The notes under the pieces: model-generated
The model's database searches: none
The model's input: the letters and a program-made list of their open reading frames with translations, nothing else
Told to the model about the DNA's origin: nothing
DNA from: Euryarchaeota archaeon UBA23
GTDB taxonomy: Archaea; Thermoplasmatota; Poseidoniia; Poseidoniales; Thalassarchaeaceae
Direction: 5' to 3'
Length of the DNA stretch: 57,974 nt
Assembly (NCBI GenBank): GCA_002498725.1
Contig: DAIJ01000006.1
Coordinates: 1-57,974, forward strand
Made by a program: the position numbers and the translations under genes
Shown: one piece after another, positions 1 to 8,432 of the stretch
Position numbering within the stretch: the stretch's first letter is position 1
Layout: every line of letters starts with the position of its first letter

Positions 1-351
1 GCCCATGAAATGGCTCGTTTAACTTTGGAAACCACACCACGGCCTCGCTTGAAACAAGATGAATATCCCCTTTCATTACTACCAGTTTGTATGGAGGCAC
101 TGAAGTCTCTAATGATCAATTTGAGAGTCCACGACTCCTACCAAATAGAGGATGCTAGGGACTCCTTGAAGGCGGCTCAAATTGCCCTAACAGAACATGA
201 AGAGAGACTCTGGTCTGGTCGAAGACAAGCTTCTCGACTTCTATTTGAAGACCGAATTTCAGAATCAATCCGCAGGATTTGTGCTTATTCTAGGGACTTT
301 GGAGAAATCCTTCTCAATATGATTGCATATGATTCAATTGAGCGACAATGA
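1..351 (+). CDS. PhoU-domain protein, C-terminal part (5' truncated by window)
   Basis: The reading frame is open from base 1, three codons before the first internal ATG at 10, so this is probably the tail of a longer gene. The visible 113+ residues are all helical. The last 40 (RRICAYSRDFGEILLNMI) resemble the end of archaeal PhoU-domain proteins, where a segment of the type RRIADYGADIAEI closes the three-helix bundle. PhoU proteins act in phosphate sensing or metal binding, and in archaea are often fused to an AbrB-like DNA-binding domain. That part, if present, lies outside. The gene ends 3 bases before the convergent thioredoxin-CcdA gene. The family call is tentative because it rests on the C-terminal helices only. 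Confidence 0.5.
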   Translation, partial: AHEMARLTLETTPRPRLKQDEYPLSLLPVCMEALKSLMINLRVHDSYQIEDARDSLKAAQIALTEHEERLWSGRRQASRLLFEDRISESIRRICAYSRDFGEILLNMIAYDSIERQ

Positions 352-354
352 AAA

Positions 355-1803
355 CTACAGTAAGTTAGCGACAAGTTCTGGTTGAGTTAGGTAAACCAAT
401 AATCCGATGCCAGCAAACATCATCATCCATGCTCCTGTAGCTTTGACTATCCCTGTGGACTTTCTAAGGAAGCCAATCATGGCTTGTCGCCCCATTCCTA
501 CTAGTCCCGTCACCATTACCATTAGCATTGTAACAGAGAGAATCAATCCACCAAGTCCGGCTATGAACGCCCCTTCTCCTACTACGGTTAACCATGCAAC
601 AAATGGGAACACAGCCGCAGCAGTACAATCGACTGATGCAGCCGAATAACCAATTCCCCAAAGATACATATTTCTTCGAGGAGTAAAAATTTCATCAGTT
701 TCCCTTGTTTGGTATTGATCTAAAATTCGCTGGACTCCTGCCAGTAAATGACTTGTCCAACCTAACAACATCAGACCTCCAAGGATTAGCAGTAGCCACG
801 CTATTGCAATTGCCACTTGGTGGAGAATCCCAGATAGTGGTATGACCTCACTTAGTCCAAAGATGATAATTCCAACAATTGTGAAGAAGGTTAACTGACC
901 TAGGGCCGCAAAACCACCTACCTCGAAAGCTCCTGGAATCCTGCCATTCAGTTTCCCAACTTCTCGTAATTCTTCTTCTCTAACTCCTAGACTTAGGTAA
1001 TATGTGATATAAGATGGGAGAACCGGAAAAGCACAGGGTGAAAAATAAACTAAAACACCAAGAAATAATCCAATAATAAAAACCCCAGTAACTGATCTAT
1101 CTGCTTTCTGTATACCAAATCTTAGTTCTTCTGCCTCCCCATTATTAGCGGCTTGTATAGCATTATCAAAAGACTCCCATCCGTCTAATGGAGTTCCAGT
1201 ATTTTCCTTAGCAACAGCGAATCCTTCGTGATCAATTACTAAGGCCAGAGGTATTGACTGAGCGGAGTAATATTCGACAATATCTCCTCTTTCTCCATTC
1301 CCAAGAAGGATCACATCATTACCTCCGTTCACAATTGGCCATGGCATGTGGCGTTCGGATTCCGGATCTCCAAATGTCGAATTAATTTGCTCAAAAGTAT
1401 CTACTTGATACCAAGTTGCAATAGATATGGCTACTACTGGATATTGTCCTTCCAAATTTTCCCATTCTACTATGTTTTGATCAATATGTTTCTGAACATA
1501 ATGGCAGTTTGCACAATCAATTGCCATGAAATCAAGGATTACTACATTGCCACGAAGATCACTCAATTGTATAGTACCATCTTCTGCAGTGTAAAGGTCA
1601 TCAATTCCTTCACGGTTCATTGAAGGTGCAACCCAATCTGGTGCTTCATTGATATCATCTGAAACTCCATATATCGAAGAAGTTAGACCGAATAGAGAGA
1701 GTGAGGAGTAACCAATTACACAGAACAAAACAATTGCGATTCCGAAGGCTTTCCACGTGTCCCCTTCCTTGAGAATTCCAAAGTCGAGACGCGCTTGCAT
1801 CAC
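355..1803 (-). CDS. Thioredoxin-like/CcdA fusion (DsbD-type thiol transporter)
   Basis: 482 residues. An N-terminal membrane segment (about 19-40) is followed by an extracytoplasmic thioredoxin/TlpA-like domain (about 60-220) with the redox pair CANC at 97-100. A six-helix CcdA/DsbD membrane domain follows (about 238-480). The two membrane cysteines expected for CcdA are present: C257 in YFSPCAFPVLP and C394 in SVDCTAAAVFPF. CcdA passes electrons from cytoplasmic thioredoxin across the membrane to envelope thiols, for disulfide repair or for cytochrome c and Cu-site maturation. In DsbD the thioredoxin lies after the membrane domain; here it lies before. This is the last gene of the apparent serC-deoC unit, 37 bases after deoC. 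Function is inferred from domains. Confidence 0.85.
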   Translation of the reverse strand: MMQARLDFGILKEGDTWKAFGIAIVLFCVIGYSSLSLFGLTSSIYGVSDDINEAPDWVAPSMNREGIDDLYTAEDGTIQLSDLRGNVVILDFMAIDCANCHYVQKHIDQNIVEWENLEGQYPVVAISIATWYQVDTFEQINSTFGDPESERHMPWPIVNGGNDVILLGNGERGDIVEYYSAQSIPLALVIDHEGFAVAKENTGTPLDGWESFDNAIQAANNGEAEELRFGIQKADRSVTGVFIIGLFLGVLVYFSPCAFPVLPSYITYYLSLGVREEELREVGKLNGRIPGAFEVGGFAALGQLTFFTIVGIIIFGLSEVIPLSGILHQVAIAIAWLLLILGGLMLLGWTSHLLAGVQRILDQYQTRETDEIFTPRRNMYLWGIGYSAASVDCTAAAVFPFVAWLTVVGEGAFIAGLGGLILSVTMLMVMVTGLVGMGRQAMIGFLRKSTGIVKATGAWMMMFAGIGLLVYLTQPELVANLL

Positions 1804-1840
1804 TTTACCGACTTCCTCCTGACTTTTGATTCCGGCGGAC

Positions 1841-2542
1841 TCATGCTAGCTGATCAAGTAAAGATGAAGCGCCTATTCTGAACCTATTTGAACCAGATTC
1901 TATAATTGATGGATCTTCATTATTAACCAATCTAGTAAGTCTATTTACATCTTCGAGAGTTCGAATTCCTCCGGAAAGTTTCAATCCTTTTTGTTCATTG
2001 AAAGTCCTTTCATGCCTCATTACTTCGTATGCAAGAATGGATGCAGCCTCTTCACTACAACTACCCCTTTTACCTGTACATGATTTGACAAAGTCAGCAC
2101 CAGCAGCAAGTGCCATGCGAGCAACCGCTCTTAGTGGTCTTTCTTCAAGAAGAGGAGTTTCAAGAATTATCTTTAGGGTTGAATTCCCTGCTGCTTTCCT
2201 AATTGCCACAAGTCTTTCCAAATCAGTTTCATTTGGGAAATCTTGGTTACGAGGTTCTAGAACAACATCTACTTCATCTACATATTCAGTACATGCTTTG
2301 GAAATTGACTCACTTATTTCCTCAAGATCAGTAGAACCTTCAGGAAATCCTGAAGCGACCACTGAAAGCCTTATTCCTTCATCCAACAATGGTTTTACAA
2401 ATTTTGCATGTTTGGAAAAAACACATACTGCGATTGGCCTGAATTGGTTTGCTTTCTCACAAAATTCAGACAATTCTTGATCAGTAGCTTGTAGATTTAA
2501 TAGAGTATAATCGAGGCATTTTATTATGTCTTGAGAATTCAT
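1841..2542 (-). CDS. deoC: Deoxyribose-phosphate aldolase
   Basis: A class I aldolase that splits 2-deoxyribose 5-phosphate into glyceraldehyde 3-phosphate and acetaldehyde, in cytoplasmic deoxynucleoside salvage. The 233 residues cover the whole TIM barrel. The Schiff-base lysine is K153 in ADFVKSCTGK. The second active-site lysine is K188 in LKLSGGIR, and the catalytic aspartate is in DEVDVVL near 90-94. The ATG at 2542 is followed by MNSQDIIKCLDYTLL, matching the usual early D-x-T-L-L motif, so this start is good. It lies 9 bases downstream of serC on the same strand, so the two are probably cotranscribed. No metabolic reason for pairing with serC is obvious. Confidence 0.93.
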   Translation of the reverse strand: MNSQDIIKCLDYTLLNLQATDQELSEFCEKANQFRPIAVCVFSKHAKFVKPLLDEGIRLSVVASGFPEGSTDLEEISESISKACTEYVDEVDVVLEPRNQDFPNETDLERLVAIRKAAGNSTLKIILETPLLEERPLRAVARMALAAGADFVKSCTGKRGSCSEEAASILAYEVMRHERTFNEQKGLKLSGGIRTLEDVNRLTRLVNNEDPSIIESGSNRFRIGASSLLDQLA

Positions 2543-2551
2543 TTGATATCC

Positions 2552-3655
2552 TCAACCATGTCTTTTCTCAAAATCGCGCATGAATTTAACAAGCACTTCC
2601 ACAGAATCAATAGTACAACCGTTGTACAAACTTGCTCTTATTCCACCAACTTCTCTATGTCCTTTCAATCCACCAAGTCCCATTTCTTCAGCTTCTTTGA
2701 GGAAAACAGATTCAAGTGATTGATCACTTATTCTCCAAGTTACATTCATCACAGATCTAGAACTCTTCTTAGCGTGAGGCGACCAGAAATTAGATCTGTC
2801 TAACTCTTCGTAGAGAAGAGATGACTTCGCTCTATTTCTTGCTATTGCGCCCTCAAGTCCTCCATTTTCTTCTAACCATTTGAAAACACAATCTAAAACA
2901 AAAATCCCGAATGTATTTGGAGTATTGAATAGCGAACCTTTGGAAGCATGAATTGTGTAATCTAGCATTGTTGGTAGATTTCCCAAATCAGAATTTTCTT
3001 TTGCTCTAGAAAGCGCCCATGGTGAGAGAATTATTAGTGTGACGCCTGAAGGTCCGAGATTCTTCTGTGCTCCAGCATAAATAACATCATGAGCCGATAC
3101 ATCAATTGCCACGCCTGCTATATCTGAAGAAGCATCAACAACTATTGGTTTCCCTGCAGAATCAGGTAAATGATGGTATTGAGTCCCCATGAGAGTATTA
3201 TTAGAAGTGTAGTGAAGATAGACAGAGTCTTCTGAAACTGAGTATTCTGAATTATTTGGCACTGAACGGAATCCGTTTTCAGAATCACTCCAAATATTGT
3301 TTGCTTGCCCTACTCTATTTGCTTCTCTAATAGCCTTCTTTGACCAACCGCCAGTTTCTAAGAAATCTGCTTTCTCGTTTGGTTTTAGAAGATTCAATGC
3401 AGTCATATAGAATTGTAGTGAAGCACCACCTTGGAGAAAAAGAATGGTATAATCATCAGGTACTGAAAGAACTCTACGTATTCGATCCATTGCACTATCT
3501 ACTACTGTCTGAAATGTAGGGCTTCTATGGCTTATTTCACATAACCCAAAACCACTTCCTGAAAGATTGGGCAATGTTGCCTGAACTTCTTCTACTACAG
3601 ATAGTGGTAGAACAGCAGGCCCCGCTCCGAAGTTGTGAATGCGTGAGTGACTCAC
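2552..3655 (-). CDS. serC: Phosphoserine aminotransferase
   Basis: A PLP-dependent transaminase (367 residues, normal length) converting 3-phosphohydroxypyruvate and glutamate to O-phosphoserine. The N-terminus has the family signature NFGAGPAVLP. The phosphate-binding QGGASLQF sits at 75-82, and the PLP lysine is K198 in YAGAQKNLGPSG. The start is GTG at 3655, inside a palindrome, and the next residues fit the family, so I keep it. It is divergent from pdxT, which makes the cofactor this enzyme uses, across an 85-base spacer with three inverted repeats. Two other genes in the window touch phosphoserine: a SerK-like protein (26381) and a SerB-like phosphatase (31473). Confidence 0.94.
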   Translation of the reverse strand: MSHSRIHNFGAGPAVLPLSVVEEVQATLPNLSGSGFGLCEISHRSPTFQTVVDSAMDRIRRVLSVPDDYTILFLQGGASLQFYMTALNLLKPNEKADFLETGGWSKKAIREANRVGQANNIWSDSENGFRSVPNNSEYSVSEDSVYLHYTSNNTLMGTQYHHLPDSAGKPIVVDASSDIAGVAIDVSAHDVIYAGAQKNLGPSGVTLIILSPWALSRAKENSDLGNLPTMLDYTIHASKGSLFNTPNTFGIFVLDCVFKWLEENGGLEGAIARNRAKSSLLYEELDRSNFWSPHAKKSSRSVMNVTWRISDQSLESVFLKEAEEMGLGGLKGHREVGGIRASLYNGCTIDSVEVLVKFMRDFEKRHG

Positions 3656-3704
3656 GCCTTTAGGGCGTGGTTAAGGTCTTTGAGTACTTCTACGATAGTA
3701 GAAG
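3641..3704. promoter_or_regulatory. Divergent serC/pdxT spacer with overlapping inverted repeats
   Basis: Three dyads lie in the short divergent spacer. GCGTGAGT-G-ACTCACGC is at 3641-3657 and covers the serC GTG codon. CACGCC-TTTAG-GGCGTG follows and shares bases with the first, so the two stems exclude each other if they form in RNA. CTTCTAC-GATA-GTAGAAG is a perfect 7-bp stem at 3687-3704. The arrangement is seen directly; a regulatory role such as an operator or RNA switch is inference. Confidence 0.45.
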
Positions 3705-3740
3705 GGTTGAATTGAAGCCTTATGGTTCAGCCGAAGAGTC

Positions 3741-4343
3741 GTGATACGAATAGGCCTAGTCATGCTTCAGGGTGCACGTCATGTGCACATTGAAGCGTTG
3801 AATAAGGCCGCTGAAGCACTTAATTTGGAAATAGAAATACATGAATTAAGAAAATCTAGTGACCTCTATTCATCATCTCCACATGCTTTAGTCATCCCTG
3901 GAGGAGAATCCACAACAATGCGACTAACTGGTAATGATCCAACATCCCAACTCCTACCAGCTTTATTCAAGTGGATACGTAATAATCCAGAGAATCCAGT
4001 TCTAGGAACTTGCGCTGGTGCAATATTGCTCTGTGACCCTCAAGATGGGGGTGAGTCATTAGTTTCTGCAAAAATAGATCGAAATGCGTATGGCAGACAA
4101 GTAGACTCATTTCAAGCTCAACTTCAGTCTAGTCTATTAGGACGTAATTTTTCAGGTATTTTCATACGTGCTCCGAGATTTGTAAGTGTTCCAAATTTCA
4201 ATCAAGTAGTAGTAATGCATAGCGATGAAGCAGTTGGTGTGTTAGATAGTAATCGTTTGGCATTAACTTTCCATCCTGAATTATCCGGGGATACAGGTTT
4301 TCATGAATGGCTTATTCAGAGAGCAATGGAGGTAAATGAATGA
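3741..4343 (+). CDS. pdxT: Pyridoxal 5'-phosphate synthase glutaminase subunit
   Basis: The glutaminase half of the two-protein PLP synthase: it releases ammonia from glutamine and channels it to PdxS, which is not in this window. Length is typical (200 residues). Class I amidotransferase landmarks are all present. These are IRIGLVMLQGAR at the start, PGGESTTM at 53-60, the nucleophile C91 in GTCAGAILL, and the His-Glu pair H178 and E180 in FHPELSGDTGFH. The start codon is GTG at 3741. The stop overlaps the next gene's ATG (ATGA at 4340-4343), so translation is probably coupled to the radical SAM gene. It is divergent from serC, a PLP enzyme. Confidence 0.93.
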   Translation: MIRIGLVMLQGARHVHIEALNKAAEALNLEIEIHELRKSSDLYSSSPHALVIPGGESTTMRLTGNDPTSQLLPALFKWIRNNPENPVLGTCAGAILLCDPQDGGESLVSAKIDRNAYGRQVDSFQAQLQSSLLGRNFSGIFIRAPRFVSVPNFNQVVVMHSDEAVGVLDSNRLALTFHPELSGDTGFHEWLIQRAMEVNE

Positions 4344-5491
4344 CTTTTGCTTTACGTTTACCGAAAGTACCCGAACTTCCTGAAGCAGCAGATGTTAATG
4401 ATACAGAGGGTTGTATTCAATGTCAACTTGGTTCTAAGATGGTTCTATTCATAACGGGCCATTGTCACTGGATGTGTGACTATTGTCCACTCTCTGAAAA
4501 TAGAAGAGAAGTAGACTTTATGTTCGCCAATGAACGTCGAATAGAAGTAGGTAATTGGGATGAAGTAATTGAGGAAGCTCGTGCAATGAATGCTACTGGT
4601 GCAGGTATTACTGGTGGCGATCCTGTTATGACAAAAGAGCGTGTTTTGGAAGCCTGTGAGCATCTAAAAAATGAATTTGGTGATAATTTTCACTTACATA
4701 TGTATACAAGCATTCCATTCAAACCGGAATGGGCAATAGAATTTGCTAAGTCAGGTCTTGATGAAATAAGATTTCATTTCTTGAATCTTAAACCGGAAAA
4801 ATATGTAGATACTATGGCCGCCTGTGTCGAATCTGGTATGCTTACAGGTGTTGAAATTCCTTGTGAGCCAGATAAAGAAGAAGTCTTAATGAGCCTTCTA
4901 GATAATATGAGAGGGATGCCCGTGCAGTTTCTTAATCTCAATGAGTTGGAAATTACTGTTGGTAATCACGATAACATGGAAGTACGAGGCTTCAATCTTT
5001 CAGATGAAATTACGGCGGGTGCCGCAGGTTCAGCCGAGTTAGCTAAGAAGTTGAGAGATCGTGTAATGGCTGCATCCATAGGTGCTCCAGATCCAATTGA
5101 TGGATTGGTAAGAGAGCCATATCCGTATCATCTAAAATTTTGTACTGCTACCTACAAAGATAGTGGACAATTGAGAAGAAGGTTTCTGCGAAGAGGGGAG
5201 CACACAATTGCACCTCATGAAATACTTACTGAGGATGGTACGCTTGTATTTGGTGTCATAGAATGCCATCCTGATGATGCAATTGAATGGATTGAAGAAA
5301 TACATCAGGAAACAGGACTTCCTCGTCGTTTCATGCTTTACGACGATAATAATCAGAGGATAGAGTTGCCACTTTCTATGGCGGAACAACTTACTGAATT
5401 AATTGAAGCCAGAATTGCACTTGTAGAAGTACATCCAACTCACGAACGTCTTGAGATGACATTGGTTTATCTTGATTCAAAGGAGGGATGA
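4340..5491 (+). CDS. Archaeal radical SAM protein, COG2108 type
   Basis: 383 residues, related to pyruvate formate-lyase activating enzymes. A CxxC pair (C25, C28) precedes the radical SAM cluster motif C42-x3-C46-x2-C49 in TGHCHWMCDYCP. GAGITGGDPV corresponds to the SAM-binding GGEP motif, and FHLHMYTS follows. These blocks match, from memory, the archaeal family COG2108, whose reaction is not known to me. The C-terminal third (from about 260) contains KFCTATYKDSGQLRRRF, which may bind RNA or a second cofactor; that is guesswork. The gene overlaps pdxT by 4 bases and lies 3 bases before the nuclease gene, so the three are very likely one unit. Confidence 0.85.
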   Translation: MTFALRLPKVPELPEAADVNDTEGCIQCQLGSKMVLFITGHCHWMCDYCPLSENRREVDFMFANERRIEVGNWDEVIEEARAMNATGAGITGGDPVMTKERVLEACEHLKNEFGDNFHLHMYTSIPFKPEWAIEFAKSGLDEIRFHFLNLKPEKYVDTMAACVESGMLTGVEIPCEPDKEEVLMSLLDNMRGMPVQFLNLNELEITVGNHDNMEVRGFNLSDEITAGAAGSAELAKKLRDRVMAASIGAPDPIDGLVREPYPYHLKFCTATYKDSGQLRRRFLRRGEHTIAPHEILTEDGTLVFGVIECHPDDAIEWIEEIHQETGLPRRFMLYDDNNQRIELPLSMAEQLTELIEARIALVEVHPTHERLEMTLVYLDSKEG

Positions 5492-5494
5492 TAA

Positions 5495-7336
5495 TTGCCA
5501 GTATTACGTCCCGATTTAACCGACCAAGACATTGATCCTTATCGGCGCCTATCTGCATCACAGGTTATTGGTTGGAAATCTTGTCCGAGATTATGGTATT
5601 ATAATTGGGAGATGAGACTCAAGGGCCCCCTTCCGCCACAGATTATCCGTGGTAATGCCGCCGAAGCCTGTATTTGCCGTATTCTTAGAGAATCTCCTAC
5701 TATTATCTCGCCAGAGTCACCGGATATTCTAATTTCACCACTTACCGATGAAGGTATTCCAGATCTAAAAAATAAGGAAAATTGGATTGCTCCAAGGTTA
5801 ACCCCCAGAAATGAAGAGGAGTGGCCATCTGATCGTAGTACAATTATGGAATGGGCACTATCTCGTGTAGATATTCATTTAGATCGTTGCTGGGATGAAG
5901 CAGTAGCAGACTGGGAAAGATCTCCAAATCGTAGTGGTTCACTGGAAGATATTTCTATTGAGGAGTGTCGACTTATGGTAATAGAAGGAATCAAAATGCA
6001 TCTTGATGAGGTTGAGGATTGTATTAATATGGATGGAGGGCCATTGCTAGAGAATTGGAGAAGAGGTGATGCAAGACCGATTATACCCGCTCCAGATGGT
6101 TTTCCGGGAGAATGGAAAATACCTCATCCTTCGGCTAAAAATGAAGGAGATGTAACTTGGTGTGAAGCTTGGGAAATCGCTCGCCCTTGGTTTGTAGACC
6201 CAGATGCTAAGAGTTTCTCCGAATCAACTTGTCATCCGGAGGGGTGGTTTCAAGGAGAATATGATATTGTTTACAGATGGAATGGAGATATTCGTATTAT
6301 TGACATCAAGGCTTCAGTCGGCGCTGGAGATCGTTCATATGGATATTTGGAACAATTACGACTCTATGCTTGGCTATGGTGGGAAACACATGACCGTGAA
6401 GAACAAGTTTCTTCAATGGCAATATGGTATCTAGGTACAGGTACTGTGAAGGAAATTAAATTACCTAATATTTCAGATATGGAAGAATATAGCACAAAAT
6501 TAAAAAATCTATATCAAATGATAAGAGCACAAGTTCCAGAATTATCAGATTGTCCAGCATCTCCCTCTCCATTGAGGTATTTTGAAGCAGGTGGTATTGC
6601 ATCAAATCCACCGATCGATGAGGACCCAAATGCCAGATGTCGTGGTTGTGATTATCGTGGCATTTGTGAAAACTCAAATCATGATTTAGAACTGAAGGCT
6701 GAATCTAGAATAGAGCGCTTTGGTCATACCTGGCCGATAACCTCTCTTGGCAATATAGAGCCTAGATCTGATGCAATTGGAGATGTAATAGGACTTTCAG
6801 GTCCAACTCTTAATGAAGATGGTACTATCGATGTAAGATTTAGATTGCAAGATGGTTATGACCGGGCCTTAGTTAAGCCATCATATCAGGGTGGTTTGAA
6901 GAAAGTAACTCGAAGCCTTTCGGAAGGCTCCAGAGTTAAGGTTTCAAATGCAACTACAAGTATTTGGCGTGGTGAAGTTAATATCGAACTTGATGATAAA
7001 TCTGAAATCTCAATAGCAGATGATGACGAAACGGCTTCAATACTTGATATCGAAACTCGTATCAATATAGTTGCTAGAGTCTGGTCAATAGATGCCTTTC
7101 CCGATGGAGAAGGAGTTAGTCGTTGGTCTGCAACTCTTATTGATGCAACCGGAACTGCTGCTGTAGTTGCGTTTAAGCAATTCATCCCAATAAGTGCATC
7201 AGCAGTAAAACGCGGAGATACCATTGCTGTATTAAATGGTGAAAAAGGAGAATGGGCAGGTCGCTCACAAGTTAAGGTTGGCCCTGGAACTAAGGTGGTA
7301 ATAGTTTCATACGCAGATGAAGTACCAGAATTCTAG
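5495..7336 (+). CDS. Cas4/RecB-like Fe-S nuclease with C-terminal OB-type domains
   Basis: 613 residues. The N-terminal motif RLSASQVIGWKSCPRLWYY carries C30. The PD-(D/E)xK core is seen as GEYDIVYRW then DIRIIDIKAS, with the QLRLYAW motif after it. Three cysteines follow in CRGCDYRGIC (about 381-391). C30 plus these three is the 4Fe-4S pattern of Cas4, AddB and Dna2 nucleases. The rest (about 430-613) looks like one or two OB folds, including WSATLIDATGTAAVVAFKQF, typical of single-strand DNA-binding proteins. No helicase motifs are present. The start is TTG at 5495, supported by a strong AGGAGGG site at 5481-5487. It is 3 bases after the radical SAM gene. A DNA end-processing role is likely; the substrate is unknown. 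Confidence 0.8.
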   Translation: MPVLRPDLTDQDIDPYRRLSASQVIGWKSCPRLWYYNWEMRLKGPLPPQIIRGNAAEACICRILRESPTIISPESPDILISPLTDEGIPDLKNKENWIAPRLTPRNEEEWPSDRSTIMEWALSRVDIHLDRCWDEAVADWERSPNRSGSLEDISIEECRLMVIEGIKMHLDEVEDCINMDGGPLLENWRRGDARPIIPAPDGFPGEWKIPHPSAKNEGDVTWCEAWEIARPWFVDPDAKSFSESTCHPEGWFQGEYDIVYRWNGDIRIIDIKASVGAGDRSYGYLEQLRLYAWLWWETHDREEQVSSMAIWYLGTGTVKEIKLPNISDMEEYSTKLKNLYQMIRAQVPELSDCPASPSPLRYFEAGGIASNPPIDEDPNARCRGCDYRGICENSNHDLELKAESRIERFGHTWPITSLGNIEPRSDAIGDVIGLSGPTLNEDGTIDVRFRLQDGYDRALVKPSYQGGLKKVTRSLSEGSRVKVSNATTSIWRGEVNIELDDKSEISIADDDETASILDIETRINIVARVWSIDAFPDGEGVSRWSATLIDATGTAAVVAFKQFIPISASAVKRGDTIAVLNGEKGEWAGRSQVKVGPGTKVVIVSYADEVPEF

Positions 7337-7376
7337 CAAAAATCATTCTCAATGAGATTATTTTACATTTTCAGAG

Positions 7377-7462
7377 TGGCGCCGAGAGAGGGATTTGAAC
7401 CCCCGCGTCCAATGGACAGTGGATTTCGAATCCACCGCAATACCGGGCTATGCGATCTCGGC
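7377..7462 (-). tRNA. tRNA-Ser(CGA), CCA encoded
   Basis: Minus strand. The acceptor stem is GCCGAGA/TCTCGGC, then discriminator G and an encoded CCA at 7377-7379. The anticodon arm is GTGGA-TTCGAAA-TCCAC with anticodon CGA. A long variable arm (GTCCATTGGAC region) and a GGTTCAAATCC T-arm complete a class II tRNA. It reads UCG serine codons. Confidence 0.95.
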
Positions 7463-7517
7463 AGCGCACCGGGGAATTCCGATTCGGTCATAAGCATGAC
7501 CCGTCCACCATAATATT

Positions 7518-7718
7518 GTGCGTATCAGCGTTGAACACTTAGGAGAGACTTTGATAGTTATGAGTAATGATCCAATAACAATCTCGGAGATTCTATCTAG
7601 ACTTGAGATCCATCCGTCAACAGTACTAGCTGTCCATGGAGATACAATAGTCCCACATACTTCTTCAATTAGTAGCGATATTGAGCTTGAATTGATAATA
7701 GTATCAAGCGGTGGTTAA
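7518..7718 (+). CDS. ThiS/MoaD-like ubiquitin-fold sulfur carrier or SAMP
   Basis: 66 residues with a GTG start, predicted beta-grasp fold, ending in ..IIVSSGG. The C-terminal Gly-Gly is needed for adenylation and thiocarboxylate formation in ThiS/MoaD, or isopeptide attachment in archaeal SAMPs. It contains LAVHGDTIVPHT, equivalent to the ALN.E.V strand of ThiS. The 3' end overlaps convergent pepE by 15 bases, yet the GG end is intact. A second such protein is at 32223. No E1-like, ThiG or MoaE gene is in the window, so thiamin, molybdopterin, tRNA thiolation and protein tagging cannot be separated. Confidence 0.75.
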   Translation: MRISVEHLGETLIVMSNDPITISEILSRLEIHPSTVLAVHGDTIVPHTSSISSDIELELIIVSSGG

Positions 7719-8432
7719 TTTTCCATTAAACATAACACCCGGATCATAAGTTAGGATTTGTTCTCCTTTTCTCATTATCGCTGCCTTATTCCCGATCAAT
7801 TCAAATTCATCATCTTTGCATTTCAGAAAAGCTCCTTCATAGAGGCCAATTACTGGTGTATCGTTCAATTCATGAAATTCCGACACCCGCCTCGCTCTAG
7901 ATTCACCAAAATGTTGATGAAAATCTCCATTCTCTTTCTCTCTATACCAGATTCCACCCGGGTGATAATGAGGATTAATCTGAAATGGAATAATTCCTAA
8001 ACTTTCAAATGATGGAACCATAGTAATTGCCATATCATTTGTTGTTTGCATACTCGGACTCGCAACATTAGCCCCTGCACTTACTCCTGCATATGGGATT
8101 TTACGTTTAATAACAGCTTCTCTTATTGGTTGAATTAATTTTTGTAAGTGTAATTGTTTTGTCAAAAGCCATGTATTTCCCCCTCCAACATATATTCCAT
8201 CCGCCACTTCTAAGCCCATCAATGGGTCTTCAAATTCATGTAAACCTATTATTTCATATTCGGTATTGCCAGCAAATTCGCGCATACTAGATGTATACCC
8301 ATTATAATCATTCGAAGCAAAAGGGATAAAAACCACTCTTTCACAATCTGTAAAATTTTCTGCCATCAATTTCCGATACAATTCACGACGTCCCTCAGTC
8401 CTTATTCCTCCACTACCAAGTAAAGCCTTCAT
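7704..8432 (-). CDS. pepE: Dipeptidase E-like peptidase (S51)
   Basis: 242 residues with the class I amidotransferase-like fold of PepE/cyanophycinase serine peptidases. GIYVGGGNTWLL at 79-90 and the nucleophile S118 in YAGVSAGANV are the family hallmarks. A downstream INPHYH segment follows, with GLYEGAFL near the C-terminus. Family members cleave Asp-X dipeptides in the cytoplasm. Its ATG overlaps the stop of the upstream small membrane gene by 4 bases, so the two are coupled. The substrate is not fixed by sequence. Confidence 0.87.
   Translation of the reverse strand: MKALLGSGGIRTEGRRELYRKLMAENFTDCERVVFIPFASNDYNGYTSSMREFAGNTEYEIIGLHEFEDPLMGLEVADGIYVGGGNTWLLTKQLHLQKLIQPIREAVIKRKIPYAGVSAGANVASPSMQTTNDMAITMVPSFESLGIIPFQINPHYHPGGIWYREKENGDFHQHFGESRARRVSEFHELNDTPVIGLYEGAFLKCKDDEFELIGNKAAIMRKGEQILTYDPGVMFNGKLTTA

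Noticed and set aside
5495..7336. Cas4-like nuclease as evidence of a CRISPR locus
   Set aside because: No repeat array, cas1, cas2 or effector gene is in the window, and the OB-type tail is not a CRISPR-Cas4 feature.
7377..7462. Integration scar at tRNA-Ser
   Set aside because: No repeat of the tRNA 3' end, integrase or foreign gene block is found nearby.
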